Source of the DNA: Hemerocallis citrina
Lineage: Eukaryota > Streptophyta > Magnoliopsida > Asparagales > Asphodelaceae
Assembly: GCA_017893485.1 (NCBI GenBank)
Contig: CM030366.1
Span: 101,382,953-101,446,952 of the forward strand
Direction: 5' to 3'
Length of the DNA: 64,000 bases
Positions 33,483 to 45,849 of this stretch are shown piece after piece (within the stretch, counting starts at the first letter, position 1; every line of letters begins with the position of its first letter). The position numbers and the translations under genes were made by a program. The notes under the pieces were generated by a model. The model saw nothing but the letters and a program-made list of their open reading frames with translations. It was not told the origin of the DNA and searched no databases.

Positions 33483-36400
33483 TGTAGCGCCCCGATTCCC
33501 CATACTGGTGATTCGTGATGCAGTCCGGAATCTTTCCTTCAAACTGTCACAATACAAAAAAAATTTAAACAATTTTTTATTCCATGATGTACAAGTTCAA
33601 GTGTTACCAATATACACTGTTCAGAAATTACAAATCATGTCTTATAAAAAAATACCAAAAGTGAATAAGGAACACTTGATACTGTCACTCGGATGCACCA
33701 TCAGTCTTGAGCATTCCTAGACTCCACAGGTTGGCATCTAGCACCTAAAAGAGTGGGCACGTCAGTAATTCTACTGACGCAAGGCTGATAAAAAACAGCG
33801 ATCTCCAAACTAGACAAATCAAGATTTAATAGACTAGTGACAAAAAAAAGATGGAGATGGGTCCAAGTTGTTCGTGTATGACAAAAACCTAGTACTTTAA
33901 TGCACAGGCCAAAATGTACTTACTCTAATGCAAGCGAAACTTTGGAAATGTATGCATCCCATACTACATACTTTCCAAATCAAGCCATTGTCTCCAAACT
34001 CAGGGTTTCGAACCCTCTCCATGCATCCTACTCTCATACTCGTCCTGTTCTTGATACATAAGTCATGGTTGATGAGGTTGCAGATTAATCGGCCACATCC
34101 GTTCTGCAGTCACTTAGTGGTGTCTCGGGTTGCCACTAGTACCCGATGCTCATACCCCACTCAAAAGCCGCGGCAAACTTAAAGATACACCACAGCATAC
34201 CTATGGTACCGAAAATTCATAGGTTCGCAGCCCATATGACCCGTTCGTGTCCACTAGCATAGAACTTGACGGTCTCGAAGGTCTAATTCCCCCTATCTGC
34301 CAGGAAATCTCATCCTGTTCTTACCACAGCACTTCAGGAATCAACAGTGCAAGATACGCACCACAGCACGTATCCCTAATGACAGGAGAGTACAACACCT
34401 GACCACTAGTTGATAGACACTACTATAGTTATGGGTGGCGGTAAATCTAACTAGCACAAAGTCTGCCTGGACATGTTAAGTCATGGTTACAGCTTGATCC
34501 ACATTCTAGGTTGCACCTAGTCTCAATGGTTTCCCTAACGAAACCCTAGTCCCTGTCTACCAACCGGCGGTTCCGGCGATGCGATCACCTTGCTCGCCAC
34601 TTCCCTACTTGAACCTCGCCCTCAAACTCGGCCTGCGATCATCACTCATGATCCTGTCGGTGCCCAAGTCGGCCATCTTCAATCGCTAAGGCGGAAGTCC
34701 CAAAGTTGGCCTAATGGTTGATAGGTGTAGGCAACTACTAGACAAGGTCGACGACTCAATGGTCGTCAAGCCACTACCCTAGGTCTTAATCAACGGAGGA
34801 CATAAAAACAACCAAGTATTGGGGTATACAACTACCCCTAACTCTCGAATCAATACTTGAGAGTTAAGAAAAGTCATACATATGCAAAATAATTGACTTA
34901 TTAAGAGTGGCTGGATCTGTCCAGTATTTGAAAAATCGTATCAATTACTAAAAAACTCACAATTGAGAGTTCCTGGGTTTGTTGGAAAGCTTAGGGTCTC
35001 TACTATAAGTTCCTAGTTCATCACTTTGGCAAATTCCAATCCCATTTCTCCAGAAAATCACAAACGTACAGACTGTGTAATCAGCACTAAGTATTAAACA
35101 CAATCTAATCAAAATTCCATTTAAAATCAACCCCTTGGCCAAAGCTCGTGAAATTTAAGAATCCATCACTAGACATATTCCAATACAAGGTGTCCAAAAA
35201 TTGTATCCAAAATCTTACTGAGCAGAGAGTTATAACTCTACAAATACGATGCAAAATCTCCACTGCTTTTCAGACAAGGTGTTTGCTTCTATTCACGATT
35301 TATTTTTGAAACCTTATCATTTTTCATCTAAAAATTCTAATGTTTCGGGATCATCAAAGAGACTCATTCCAAAATCTAATTGCAAAATTTCATAGCAATA
35401 TCATATACACACCAGTTGTTATGCATAAGTGAATTTTAGTCCCTAAGCAGGAATCTCCATCTTGGTCTTCTCAGACCTGTGGGACTTAGCGATTTTTTTG
35501 AGGCATCAAACAACTTCAGAAAAATGTAAAGTTTGGTATATGGGTTGCAGACATATACAAGATCTTGCACAAAAATTTTCAGCTAAAATTATCTAGCCAA
35601 CACTGAGTTATGTCCCGTGGAAGTCATGACAACTTCCTTAAAATGGCAGGTTTTGTAGTCAGATACTGTTCGATTTTGGGACTGATGTTTGAGCTACCTA
35701 ATGGTTTCCAAATATGATGAGAAAATTCATGTAAGATCTAGATACATACAAGAGCAAGCCCAAAAATTTGATTTCAAAACTCCATTCTGTTTAAGAGATA
35801 AAAATTCCCAAACCTCCCTAGCCATACATGTTTCCTTAACAAGATATCATGAAAAAGAGAGTTCTACCATACAAATTATCTTTTCTTAGCATGTAAATAA
35901 TTACACATGGTAAACAAGATTCTCTTAGTTCCTACTTCATGCTAGGATTACATATACACAAGAAAAACTAATTTTTTTTTTTTTTTTGAGTTTTAAGAGG
36001 ATCACCCACACTTGTAGTTGTATGAAACTTCTTGTAGCTTTTGCTCCTTGCTCCTAGAGATGCTCCTTGCTTTCCTCTTCACTTCCTCTACTTCACTCCT
36101 ACTAAAAGTTCTCCCCCCCCCCTTTTTTTCTTTCTAACTCCTTCTTTACTTTTCTCTCTTCTCATTTTTTTTGAACACAAGAACAAGAACAATGAAAAGA
36201 TGAAAGAATGAGAGAATGCGTAGAAGTAGGTATTTATAAAAATGGAGTGGAGGCTAGGGTTTCCTATCCTTGGCCGGTTTTGAGTGAATGGTGAGGATTG
36301 AGTAAGCTTGAGTTAGTGGAAGGGAGTGGATGAGATGGTGCCAACACACATGCCCTAGAAATTTCAAGACTTATCTTGGAGTCTTCATGTGAATTTCCCA

Positions 36401-36608
36401 CCCTTAGATCTTCATCAAGATTTGTGCTAGGGTTTGATTATGATGAGGGTTAGCCTTAACCCTAGGTTACCACACCCTAACCCTAACCCTAGTGTATACA
36501 CATGCATGTTTATTTAATTCAATAATCATGCACCAATCCATTCAGATATTAACTTAGTTTAGAATAAGTAATGTATATAAAATATCTCACTTCATTCTGG
36601 GCATTACA
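33483..36608 (-). repeat. F 5' LTR
   Basis: 3126 bp. It carries a TATA candidate (36231-36241), a poly-A/T and poly-C/G tract in R (36115-36130), the hairpin 33760-33779 and the core motif 33951-34016. Two and a half CCCTAA units near 36475-36492 in U3 are too few to be telomeric. Confidence 0.95.
33760..33779. promoter_or_regulatory. Covarying hairpin in F leader
   Basis: CGTCAGTA-attc-TACTGACG, a perfect 8-bp stem with a 4-nt loop, preceded by gtgggcac. In B the closing pair is T-A rather than A-T (CGTCAGTT-catac-AACTGACG), a compensatory change. It lies about 280 nt upstream of the primer-binding site in the transcript. The second F copy is at 22105-22124. Confidence 0.65.
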
Positions 36609-36756
36609 CCTTTTGCCTCAAAAATCTTATTCCTTCAAAAATAATTAATTAACTGAAATATATGGAATTAACATAAATTATGAACTTGATAGATGAATAA
36701 AAGCAATTTTAATGAGTAATTGAGTACAAATATTTAGATAAAAATTATACACATCA
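36609..36756 (-). repeat. Element E LTR, segment 3 (end)
   Basis: Final part of the E LTR after F, ending TACACATCA at 36756, the inverted counterpart of TGATGTG at 16973. Confidence 0.7.
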
Positions 36757-38097
36757 AATACCCCCAAACTTAAGATTTTCTTTTTCCTTAAGCAAAAAGT
36801 AAAACCATGAATAAAGGAATAATAATCAATAATAGTCCAACTCATCACACTAAGAGATCTCAATATGCAAGTATCAAATTTTCAATTAAACATATAAACA
36901 ATAGCAAATAAATTAAACCAAGCATACACACTTTCTCTAGTGCAATTATTTATTCATAATTCCGAACCGAATCATATTTGTCATGCAATTAATGTAATTA
37001 TAGTATGTAACAACTTCATCTGTAATTTCTCCTTCTCACTACTACAAACCGAGTAGCAAACTAGAGTTTTTTTTTTTAAATCATATTAATTTTGTTGGTC
37101 TCTTCTCTAAGTTGTCACGTGCTTATTGACGCGAATACAAATATTTGTGATGAATTCATCCAGTTACTCAACAAGTCACAAACTTTAAGTGTTTTATATA
37201 CTCATATTTCATATTGCCATTTGACGTAAAAGTAAACATTTGTGATGAATACCCCTAGTTACTAAGCAACTCAAAACATTGGAGTAGATAGATTTTATTC
37301 ATATAAGGTTTTTTTTTAATTTTTTTATAAATCATTATCACTCTATTTACTTAAACTCTGTTTAGGATAGATCAAAGAGGATAACCACAAGAAAAAAACA
37401 TCACATTTTTCTTTTATGTATAATCACATGACTAATACAATTTTGTAAGGAATTTTAAAATTCAATAATCCTAAAGTAAATAGGTATGCTTAATCTTGCT
37501 TTATAAGATATTGTCTATCCTTAAAAAATATTTCAATGCTTTAGCACAATAAAGAACTCAAAAGTGTAATGATAAGCCTAATTGAAATCCCTTTTGTTTT
37601 GTTTTTCTTTTCAAAAATATATAAAATAAAAAATAAATTTGTAACCCTTCCCCCAAATTTGAGTATCACATTTTCCTCAATGGGAAAGGAAAAAGAAAAA
37701 TAAAAAGAATGCAAAAAGTTCAGAATTTCTCCTTTGATTCGTGTTAAAATTCTGCACGCGCGAGGTTCAGTGTTTCAGCGATATCTAGAGCTTTAGGTGT
37801 CCAAATGGCTTGATTCTTTCTGTTCTGGAAAGCTAAGACAATTGGCTACAATCTCTCTTTGAAACATTTTTCCAGATTCTAACTCCATCCTGCTAAAAAA
37901 CAGCCATCAATGCAGGTGTAGAAAACAGCTCCCCCGGTGACTTCCAAAATTATGCAATCCTATAAAATAAAATCAAAAAATAAAATTGAAATAAACTAAA
38001 AGAAAAGAAAAATCTAAATGCAGTAATAGAAAACATGGGTTGCCTTCCAAGATGTGCTAAGTTTTAAGTCTTCAGCCAGACGTTATAGCTGAGATGG
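36757..38097 (-). other. Element E internal region without pol
   Basis: Begins with the polypurine tract typical of Athila/Tat (minus strand cttaagtttgggggtatt, 36757-36775). It then runs 1.3 kb with no readable protease, RT or integrase on either strand. It is AT-rich with short homopolymers. Element E therefore goes from gag straight to a non-coding 3' region, either by deletion or because it is a gag-only non-autonomous form. Confidence 0.6.
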
Positions 38098-39049
38098 TTA
38101 TGTAACACCAAGATCCAACAACATACGAGCCTCTTTTTCTATAATTCTCTTCATATGTGGATTAGATTTTTTCTGTGCATCCGTCAAGCTTGATGGTAGC
38201 AGCTCGAATTTTAATCGTTTCTTTCTTGAAGATGAAGTCTCTGATATCTCCACCTCTTTGAATTTTAGCTGAGAAAATAGATGAATAGATGGTATAGCAT
38301 CCAAATACATAACATCTTCTGAAATGTTTTCTTTCTCAGTTTCAAGAGTTGCTGAATTTGTTGGACATACTTCGATTGGTAACTTCTCAATTTCAGCACT
38401 ATGTTTCTCACCCACAATTAAATCAGTTTCACTTACTTGAAAAGATGACTGTTCTCTGGTAGGAAACTTTATGGATTTAAAGACATCAAAAATTACTTGC
38501 TCATGCTGTGTTTGTTCCTCCATAATTGGTTCGTACTCTTCTTCATTTTCAACTACATTTTGTTCGTCATTTTCTTCTTGTGGTTGCTCAGTTGTCCTCT
38601 CGCTTCTTAGTGTTATTGCTTTGACATGCTCCGTGGGGTTGGTCATGGTGTTGCGGGGTAAGTTTCCAGTAGTTCTCTCTTTAAGAATATTTGAAAGCTG
38701 ACCAATTTGAGCCTCAAGATGTTGAATTGAAGCCGTATTATTTTGTATAACCAAATCTGTCTTCTGCATGTATTGCAGAACATCTCTTCAAGTGTCGACT
38801 TCTTTTCTTGTTGTAAAAAATTTTGAGGTGGTCTGATTGCTCCTTGATTGTTGTTCCAAGAAAAATTGGGGGTGTTTCTCCATTCTTGATGATATGGGTT
38901 CGAATACGGATTGTTTTGGTATTGAAAATTGGACAAGTAATTTGCTTGATAGGACAATGGGTGAGCAAATGGGTTCCCCACTTGGCAATCTACACTTGAG
39001 TGATTTCCTGCACAAAGATCACAAATCATATTAGTTTGAATAGAATTAA
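38098..39049 (-). pseudogene. gag: Element E gag, C-terminal part (Athila/Tat-like)
   Basis: The zinc finger CDLCAGNHSSVDC (near 39025-38985) is followed by the asparagine-rich Athila signature (NPYSNPYHQEWRNTPNFSWNNNQG). After a frameshift near 38790 comes QKTDLVIQNNTASIQHLEAQIGQLSN and AITLRSERTTEQP, all classic for Athila/Tat Gag. The remainder (about 130 residues, with ENEEEYEPIMEE and SRKKRLKFELLP) is acidic and not like the usual protease linker. It ends at a TAA (38098). The N-terminal side continues at 43951 after insertions C and D. Confidence 0.85.
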
Positions 39050-39054
39050 CATTC

Positions 39055-39505
39055 TGTCATGCCCCCCGCTTTCCAAAAGAGAATACGTAATACAGACACG
39101 TGACTAAGCCCAGCGAATGATTTTCATCATCCATAAGCTGTTCAAAAATCTTTACAATATTTCACAAGAACAATCAGAGTCGGAAGCAAAAGAATCAACC
39201 AAGCATGCACATATGAACCAAAATACCAACAAGAATACTTTAAACCAAAATATATTAATCTCAAATAATCCAGATTTGAACAAGTCAATATCCTGGGTCA
39301 CATTGCCCAAATAAAAAATAAACCCAAGTTCAAGATACAATTGTTCAAGCAAACAACAAGAAATAATAATAGTACAATCCAACACTAATATTTTATATCA
39401 CCGACACCATCTGGTACCTGTTCTCCAAAATCTGCAATTTAACAATTGCAGGAATAGGAAAAAGAAAACAAACTCCCATCAATACAAGTTATGGGCCGCT
39501 TGTAG
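39055..39505 (-). repeat. Probable solo LTR C, segment 1
   Basis: Starts TGTCATGCCCCCC right after cattc (39050-39054). The matching end GGAGTTACA plus cattc is at 43937-43950. I see no internal domains belonging to C, so it is probably a solo LTR of an unidentified family, interrupted by element D. Confidence 0.6.
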
Positions 39506-41039
39506 TGTGACGTCCCGAATTCCAAAATACACTAAATTCGAGATTCCACAGGATCTTTACACTTCATTTAGTACAATTTTACAAGGAAATTAAAACTTTT
39601 CACTTTACATCAGAGTTTACATGAAACTTTACACTTTACATTGCACAGCGGAAGTAAATTTACAACATTTAAATAAATGTACAACAACATGAATAATCTT
39701 TAAGCATCTGTTCATCTTTAATTTTTATCATGTCACTTACTTGCATATAAAACTGTAGGTACGTCAGTTTATTCAACCGACGAACATTATACATGGCTAT
39801 GCCGGAAATAGTATAACTCATTTTTCATATTTAACAAACACAAACTTGTCACATATCAAACTAGAGGGACTACCCTATTGATGTCGTGTTGTGATTGTGC
39901 ACTTGGTCCTTAATGCAGTTATTTATGTTACATGACACTAATGCACACTTGTTCAGATTCTATGCATCCCATACTACATAGGTCCGAGGGCAAGCCTCTT
40001 AATCGTCTTCATCTTTGTAGGGTTCAATCCCTCGTCATGACTTAATGTACTACTGTAACTACGGTGAGTATCCTAGATGATCTATGAGTACAAGCACGTA
40101 TACAGGACCCTGGAAGGGAATTCCACGCCATGTCTTGACTCATCAAGCATGCATTCTGTGGCAATTCAGCCTCCTCCCTGAACATGATCCTCTTGCAGTC
40201 ACCAAACATCCCACAAGCATTGCTAAAGTCCGATCATTACTGAGTTGTGCCCACGCCATGTCTTGACTCATCAAGCATGCATTCTGTGGCTCACACACCC
40301 GCACCGTAAACTCTAACTCTCATACTTGTGTTTTTCTCTCACTTTCATCATGTCTTCACTATGTACTAATCCTTAGTTTTTATTAGAATCATGAACAAAA
40401 TCAAAGCTCTAGAGTTAGCCTCTCCACTAAACCGGACTTATTCATTCATTCAAACATGACCAACTTTGGTCTTTCATTTCAAGTTTTATTTCATTCTTTC
40501 CAATTGCCTGGGGAGACTTAGCTACTCTTTTGTTACAATTCCAATTCACAATTTCCAAAATTGAGCATTTCCAACTCATAAGTTCATTTTCATAATCATA
40601 ACAGATTTTCTTTTTCAATAGCATGATCTCTAATTTATTCATGAGTCCATAGCCACACATGGAATTCCATTAATCATTATATATTTCATCAATTATCAAA
40701 TTCACATTAAAATCACATCACTAAAATGAATATTCGCATTTCATAATTTTCACATTATTCTCCAATGAGAATAATTCACATCACATCACTACATATAATT
40801 TTTATCTTTCTTACACTTCTTATCTAACATTTTATTTCAAGTCCTTTTGCAAAGTGCAATTTTCATATCATACAAGTGTAGGACATTTATTCTCAAAACA
40901 TACTCCATTTCATGTAAATAATTCCCAAATTATTTTTCATAAATCCCCCATATTTTTAGAATAATAAATATATTTTTTCCATAATTTTTCAATCATCAAA
41001 AACACCAAAAAAAATATTTTTTCCCCAAAGTTTAATACT

Positions 41040-41115
41040 GCCCGAGCCCCAGATTCGAACCAGCAACCACCAAGAAGCAAACCGCACGCTTTAGCCACTA
41101 GGCCGAGTGTGCCGA
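41040..41115 (-). other. tRNA-like module 1 in D LTR
   Basis: The minus strand shows a box-A-like cggcctagtggct (41093-41105). It is followed about 32 nt later by a box-B-like ggttcgaatct (41051-41061), the internal Pol III promoter arrangement of a tRNA. The T-stem and acceptor stem do not pair well, so this is not a functional tRNA gene. B has the same module at the same LTR offset. Confidence 0.5.
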
Positions 41116-41194
41116 TCGATATGAAGGGGGTTGAGAGCTTTAAATGCTCTCGGCTGTAGTATTTATTCTTTTTCAAAAATACAAAAAAAGTATG

Positions 41195-41272
41195 GTGCTA
41201 AGGGGATTCGAACCAGCGACTCAAGAGAACACAGCCGCGCGCGCTAGCCATCTGGCTACTTGCGCTCATGTT
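41195..41272 (-). other. tRNA-like module 2 in D LTR
   Basis: The minus strand shows box-A-like tagccagatggctag (41244-41258) and box B ggttcgaatcc (41204-41214, a perfect consensus). It lies about 150 bp from module 1, in the same orientation. It could be a captured tRNA or SINE head. Confidence 0.5.
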
Positions 41273-42829
41273 GTCATATTGCGACCCGTAGTCTAGTTAA
41301 ATCTATCCTTTCTGTTTAGTAAATATTTCGATGTTCAACAATCTCTCATTTCATTTTGCCTTTACTAAAGTTGCTGTAAATGTCCAGATTGGCTATTCCC
41401 AACATAAATTATACTCCAGTATAATAAAAATAATTTTTTCAATAATTAACACATCATTTTCATATAATTAATTCGAATTAAAAACTACCACCACCACATT
41501 TCTTTTTTTCGACATTTCTTATCAAGTTTAACAACCCTAATCTTTTTATCAGCAATCAATTTTCTGTTTTTAATCATTTCCCAATCATACAACCTATATC
41601 TTAATCCATCCATCACAACATTATCACAAAAAGTCCATTTAAGCACCTAAAGTAATATTGCCAATCTACTAACTCTTGCATATAATTTTTAATGTTAATA
41701 ATGAAGTTACTTTACACAACCCATAGCCATAATCATTTCGCACACAACTTGAATTTTAATAATAGAACCACATACAATTGCATATCAACATTTCAATCAA
41801 TCAATAGGTCATTTTTCCAATTAAATGTGTATTCTTATTAGTATTTTTCATGCATCATTCTTCCAATTCAAATCTAGCATGCTCCCTAATTAAAAATATA
41901 GAAAATTTACCCACCTTAATTGGAGAGACTACACTTAGCAACACCTCCTAAACCAATGTCCTTGCAAAAAGCGATGCGCGCACACAAGCCTCCACAATGC
42001 CAATCGAGCCTCCTCCAAGCCAACCCAAGAGCTCCTATTGATGCCGGCCTTGTTGCAAGCACAACCCCTCACAAACTCTCAATCTTTTACTCACTTGAAT
42101 ACTACTAAATAATGTATTTTAGACTATAGGTTTGGAGGAAATAATAAGCACAAGAATAACTAGGCTAGGGGGGTAATACTAAAATTCTAGGAAAATGGAA
42201 GGTTAAGATTAACTTAGGAGTTAGGATTAAAAGGCTAGGATTCAAGGAGGAGTTACAATAACCAACCATGATCAAGTAACCACCACCCATGACTCCACTC
42301 AAATTTTCCCTTTTCCCTCCAAAGCTCCAACCGGCCACACAAGTGTGCTTTTGCACGTGTACGTGCAATGCACGTGCAAGCAACTTGGTCTCCATTTAAA
42401 AATTGTACATTATATTTTACAAAAAAATCTTTAAAATGTATTCTACATTACAAGTTGTATTTATAAATAAAGTAGCTCATGGGCTTTAGTTTTTTTTTTT
42501 TTTGGGCCAAAACAATAATTATAAAAAGATAGCAATTAAATTAGATTTGGGCTTTTAAAAAGAAAGGCTTTTGTCTATTTGAAAAAAAAGGGCTTTATAC
42601 AAAATAATTAAAGAGCACATATATAAATATCTATACTCATCATAATGAAAAATAATTATCAAAATATTGCACGTGCACGCTACGTGCAAAATAAAATAAT
42701 TTTCATTAAATGAAAATTGGGGCATTACAACACTCCCTCCTTAGAATAGTTTTGTCCCCGGAACTACAGTCAAGAGTGAGAAACAAAATACAACACTCAC
42801 AACAAGCACAAGAAAATACAAAATACAAA

Positions 42830-42935
42830 TCAAGCAAAAAGCTCAGGATAATCTTTCAACACCCTCTCCTCGAACTCCCAAGTAGCCTCTTCAACCAAAT
42901 GGTTTCTCCAGACTACCTTGACCAAAACAACATAA
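42830..42935 (-). pseudogene. pol: D chromodomain tail
   Basis: Readable end of the pol polyprotein: LVKVVWRNHLVEEATWEFEERVLKDYPELFA, closest to B, ending at TGA 42830-42832. Nothing upstream of this (right of 42935) reads as pol, which marks the truncation. Confidence 0.8.
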
Positions 42936-43005
42936 TAGAGATAATATCAACAAGGAGATTCACACCCAAATTTTCTCTAGAACCCAACTACACTACAGGC
43001 GGTAT

Positions 43006-43945
43006 TTAGTACTTGTATTTACAAAGGAATTTAATACAAGTTACTTGCCTTAACCGATGATGAAAACGACTCCAAGCAAGAACAACGGGAACGGATTCCC
43101 GACCAACAAACTCAACGAACACACGAGCCAAAAATGAATCACATGAACCAAAAGCGAGCAACAACCACGAACAACGAGCGGAGCACGAACCCAACAACGA
43201 ACACAATAATGAACCCAACGAACCGAACAACAAACAACTCCACACACACACCCAACAGTAAGAAGGAACAACGACAGCGGCAAAACGGGACAACGAGACG
43301 AGGGAAGTTCGCGGGGCTGATGCGCTTGTTGTCGGCGTCGGAGCACACAACCAGGCGACGTCGGGGTGCACGGTGGACCTCGGAAGAACGGCAATGAAGC
43401 TGTCGTTGATGCTGTTGCTGCAGGCCTTCGGAGGGAGACGATGGGCTAGGAGTTCGGGGAAAGGTCTGGAGAAGACGACAGGGTTCTAGGAGGTCGGGGG
43501 CGAGGTTGAGAGGATCGGGGAGGCACAGGAGGGATGCAGGAGGCTCGGGAGAGAGAACGGGAGAGGGAGAAATAGCGGCTGCATAGGTTAAAGGGGGTTC
43601 ATATATATGGGTACTAACTATTAGGGTTAGGGTGAGAAGGTGGAGGCGGTGCAAAGCAAACGGGTCGGGTAGGGAATCAAATATAGGGCAGAATGAACAA
43701 AATAATAGAAAAATAATATAGGGTATGAACAAATAAAATAGAGAGGATATTAGCAGCTCGATCAAATGGAACGAAACAAGAGACGAACAAGAATCAAGAA
43801 TCCAAATAACAGAGACCAAAAATAATAAAAGAATATATATTGAAAATAATATCCAATATACGGTCCAAAAGAGATACAACCGAATCAAATACAAGGAAAA
43901 AGAAAATACACTCAAAAAATGCACAAATGAAAAACAGGAGTTACA
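43006..43945 (-). repeat. Probable solo LTR C, segment 2
   Basis: Contains a minus-strand TATA candidate (catatatat, around 43597-43606). Downstream of it is a C/G-rich stretch (43050-43600) unlike the surrounding DNA, consistent with U3-TATA-R/U5. It ends GGAGTTACA before the duplication cattc (43946-43950). A 269-codon minus-strand frame (43948-43139) across it shows no domain and is probably an artefact of low stop density. Confidence 0.5.
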
Positions 43946-43950
43946 CATTC

Positions 43951-44134
43951 ATAATACCTATTGTTTAAATAAAATATCAATTTGTGCAGTTAAAGTAGTA
44001 ATATGATCAAGTTCAAAAACTCCAGCCTCTTTTCTTGACATTGTTCTCTCAAAAGACCACTGGTAATTATTAGATGCCATCTCCTCTAAAAGTTCATAGG
44101 CTGCTTCATGAGTTTTTCTCATAAGTGCCCCTCC
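43951..44134 (-). pseudogene. gag: Element E gag, upstream part
   Basis: Reads GGALMRKTHEAAYELLEEMASNNYQWSFERT ... LDHITTLTAQIDILFK, the well-known Athila/Tat Gag segment that precedes the zinc finger. It is interrupted on the right by insertion of element B and on the left by C. Gag N-terminus and the 5' LTR of E would lie beyond B, outside the window. Confidence 0.88.
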
Positions 44135-45699
44135 TGTAACACCCCAAATTCTAAAATACAACTGAATTCGAGTTCCACAGGATCTTTACACTTCTTTCGT
44201 ACAATTTTACAAGGAAATAAAAAAAAATTTCTTTCATCAGAGTTACATTACACTTGTACATTATCATAGCGGAAGTAATATTACAATAAATTATATGAAA
44301 CAAAATTTAAATCAATCTTGCGCAGCAAGTATACTTCAATTGTCAAGCATCTTTACCCTGCATATAAAACTGTGGGCGCGTCAGTTCATACAACTGACGA
44401 AATATTATACACGGCCATCCTCTCTATGCCGGAAACAGTATAACGATTCTCATTTCTTAACAAACACAAACTTGTCACAAACAAAGCTAAAGGGACTATC
44501 ATATTGATGTTGTGTTGTGAATGTGCACTTAGTCCTTAATGCAATTATTTATATTATATGACACTAATAAGCACTTGTTCAGAGTCTATGCAGCCAATAC
44601 TACATAAGTCCGAGGGCAAGTCCTTAATCGTTCTTCATCTTTTAGGGTTCAATCCCTTGCCATGACTTAATCTACTACTGTAACTATGGTAAGTATCCTA
44701 GATGTTTTCTGACCTACGAACTCATGTCTAGGCACCGTGGAGGGAATCCCAATGCATTGACACATGACTCATCATGCAGGCATCCTGTGGTAATTCAGCT
44801 CCTACCATAGACATGACACCACCCGCAGTCGTCAAACACCCCACGAGCATCGCCACTGGGACGGTACTCTGGAGTAGTATCCACGCCCTATCATGACTCG
44901 TCATGGGACATCCTGTGAATACTCTCACGCCGCCAATCCAATGGCCCTCATACTCAATATTTTTCTCTTACTTTCATCACATCTTCACTATGTATCTAAT
45001 CCTTAGCTTAATTGAATCATGAATAAAATCAATCTCTTAGAATGTAGCACTTCCACTATACCGGTTTTATTCATTTAATTTCACATGACCCAACCTTGGT
45101 CTTCTCATTTCAAAACATCATTTCACAATTCTTTCTTTGCCGGTATAAGGTTTGGCTATACCCTAATTCTCTATTTCAACTCATAATTACAATGTCATGC
45201 TCATAAGATCTTTTCATGATTAATCACAATTCATGTTTCAAAGCATAGTATTCATGTATTCACATCTTTCATAATTCATTAAAACAATAATTCAATTTCA
45301 CGTGCAATCCATATGCAAGAGTCAATTTCAATTAATAATCACTAATAATTTGTGTGTTCCACATATCTATTATTCACAAATCAAATCTTACTACGAACTC
45401 ATTTTTAAAATTCCATTTAATCATACGAATTACAACTTTTCAAAATTCATCCTTTATAACCCAAAAATTTTCATTTATTTTCCTTTGCGTTAAAAAAATA
45501 ATATAATCTAAAAAATGAGTCATTTCTTGCAAAACCCCAATTTCTTATTCACACTTCACCAAAAGTTGTATAAATACTTCCTAATAAGTTCCATTAACTT
45601 TTCAGAATTTATCCCATAATTTTCTTATTTTTATTCTATTTTAAAAAGTCCTTTTTTAATTCAAAAATTTCCAAAAAATATTTTTTCTAAACTCCCAAA

Positions 45700-45785
45700 T
45701 CCACCAAGATTCGAACCAGCAACCAGCGGTAAGGCAGACCGCGCACAAGACCAAAGCACCACAGCCACTAGGCGACATAGGTAGG
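45700..45785 (-). other. tRNA-like module 1 in B LTR
   Basis: The minus strand shows box-A-like cgcctagtggct (45763-45774) and box-B-like ggttcgaatct (45708-45718). The offset from the LTR start (about 1.57 kb) equals that in D (about 1.55 kb). Confidence 0.5.
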
Positions 45786-45849
45786 GATTAAAAACCCTAT
45801 GTTCTGTTCTCGGCGAATTTGGTTTTTAACCAAAAATTTTAAAAAAAAA

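Larger units (their letters stand above)
33298..36009 (-). other. Candidate leader intron of F
   Basis: Acceptor CTCCTAACAG/ATG at the ORF1 start (33298). Donor candidate CAAGT/GTGGGT at 36009, about 220 nt after the TATA box. The interval contains the primer-binding site and most of R-U5. The donor is weaker than in A (T at -1), so the donor position is tentative. Confidence 0.4.
21821..36608 (-). mobile_element. Ty3/gypsy chromovirus F with nested solo LTR A3
   Basis: LTR retrotransposon in minus orientation, with 5-bp duplication ccttt (21816-21820 and 36609-36613). The 5' LTR is 33483-36608 and the 3' LTR 21821-24973. The primer-binding site, ORF1, gag, protease, RT, RNase H, integrase and chromodomain follow in order on the minus strand. 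It is interrupted in RT by solo LTR A3. The LTRs differ by many small indels and substitutions; it is an old copy with many stops. Its sequence is distinct from families A and B. Confidence 0.95.
39506..42729 (-). repeat. D LTR
   Basis: 3224 bp, plus strand TGTGACGTCCCGAATTCC ... GGGGCATTACA. It aligns with the B LTR at both ends and at internal landmarks: imperfect hairpin 39762-39782, core motif 39960-40032, tRNA-like modules 41051-41105 and 41204-41258, donor-like AAG/GTGGGT at 41914, paired ACGTG boxes 42354-42376 and 42670-42686. Confidence 0.9.
39506..42960 (-). mobile_element. Truncated chromovirus D (3' LTR plus pol tail)
   Basis: An LTR (39506-42729) related to B, followed by its polypurine tract and about 200 bp of the 3' end of pol. 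No second LTR and no target-site duplication were found. The right border (about 42940-43005) is approximate, so D has been truncated by deletion or recombination. Confidence 0.8.

Noticed and set aside
36475..36492. ccctaaccctaaccctag resembling telomere repeats
   Set aside because: Only about three units, inside the F LTR, and a related block is in the other F LTR; not an interstitial telomere.
39055..39505. Calling C a full retrotransposon containing D as its pol
   Set aside because: D has its own LTR start, polypurine tract and B-like sequence, and C has different termini; the C duplication (cattc) encloses D.
41040..41272. Functional tRNA genes
   Set aside because: Boxes A and B are present but T-stem and acceptor stem do not pair properly, so they are listed as tRNA-like modules only.
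43139..43948. A 269-codon minus-strand frame
   Set aside because: It has no recognisable domain, biased composition (F/L/S then P/R runs), spans an LTR-like U3-TATA-R region and contains the target duplication at its start; probably chance openness of a GC-rich stretch.
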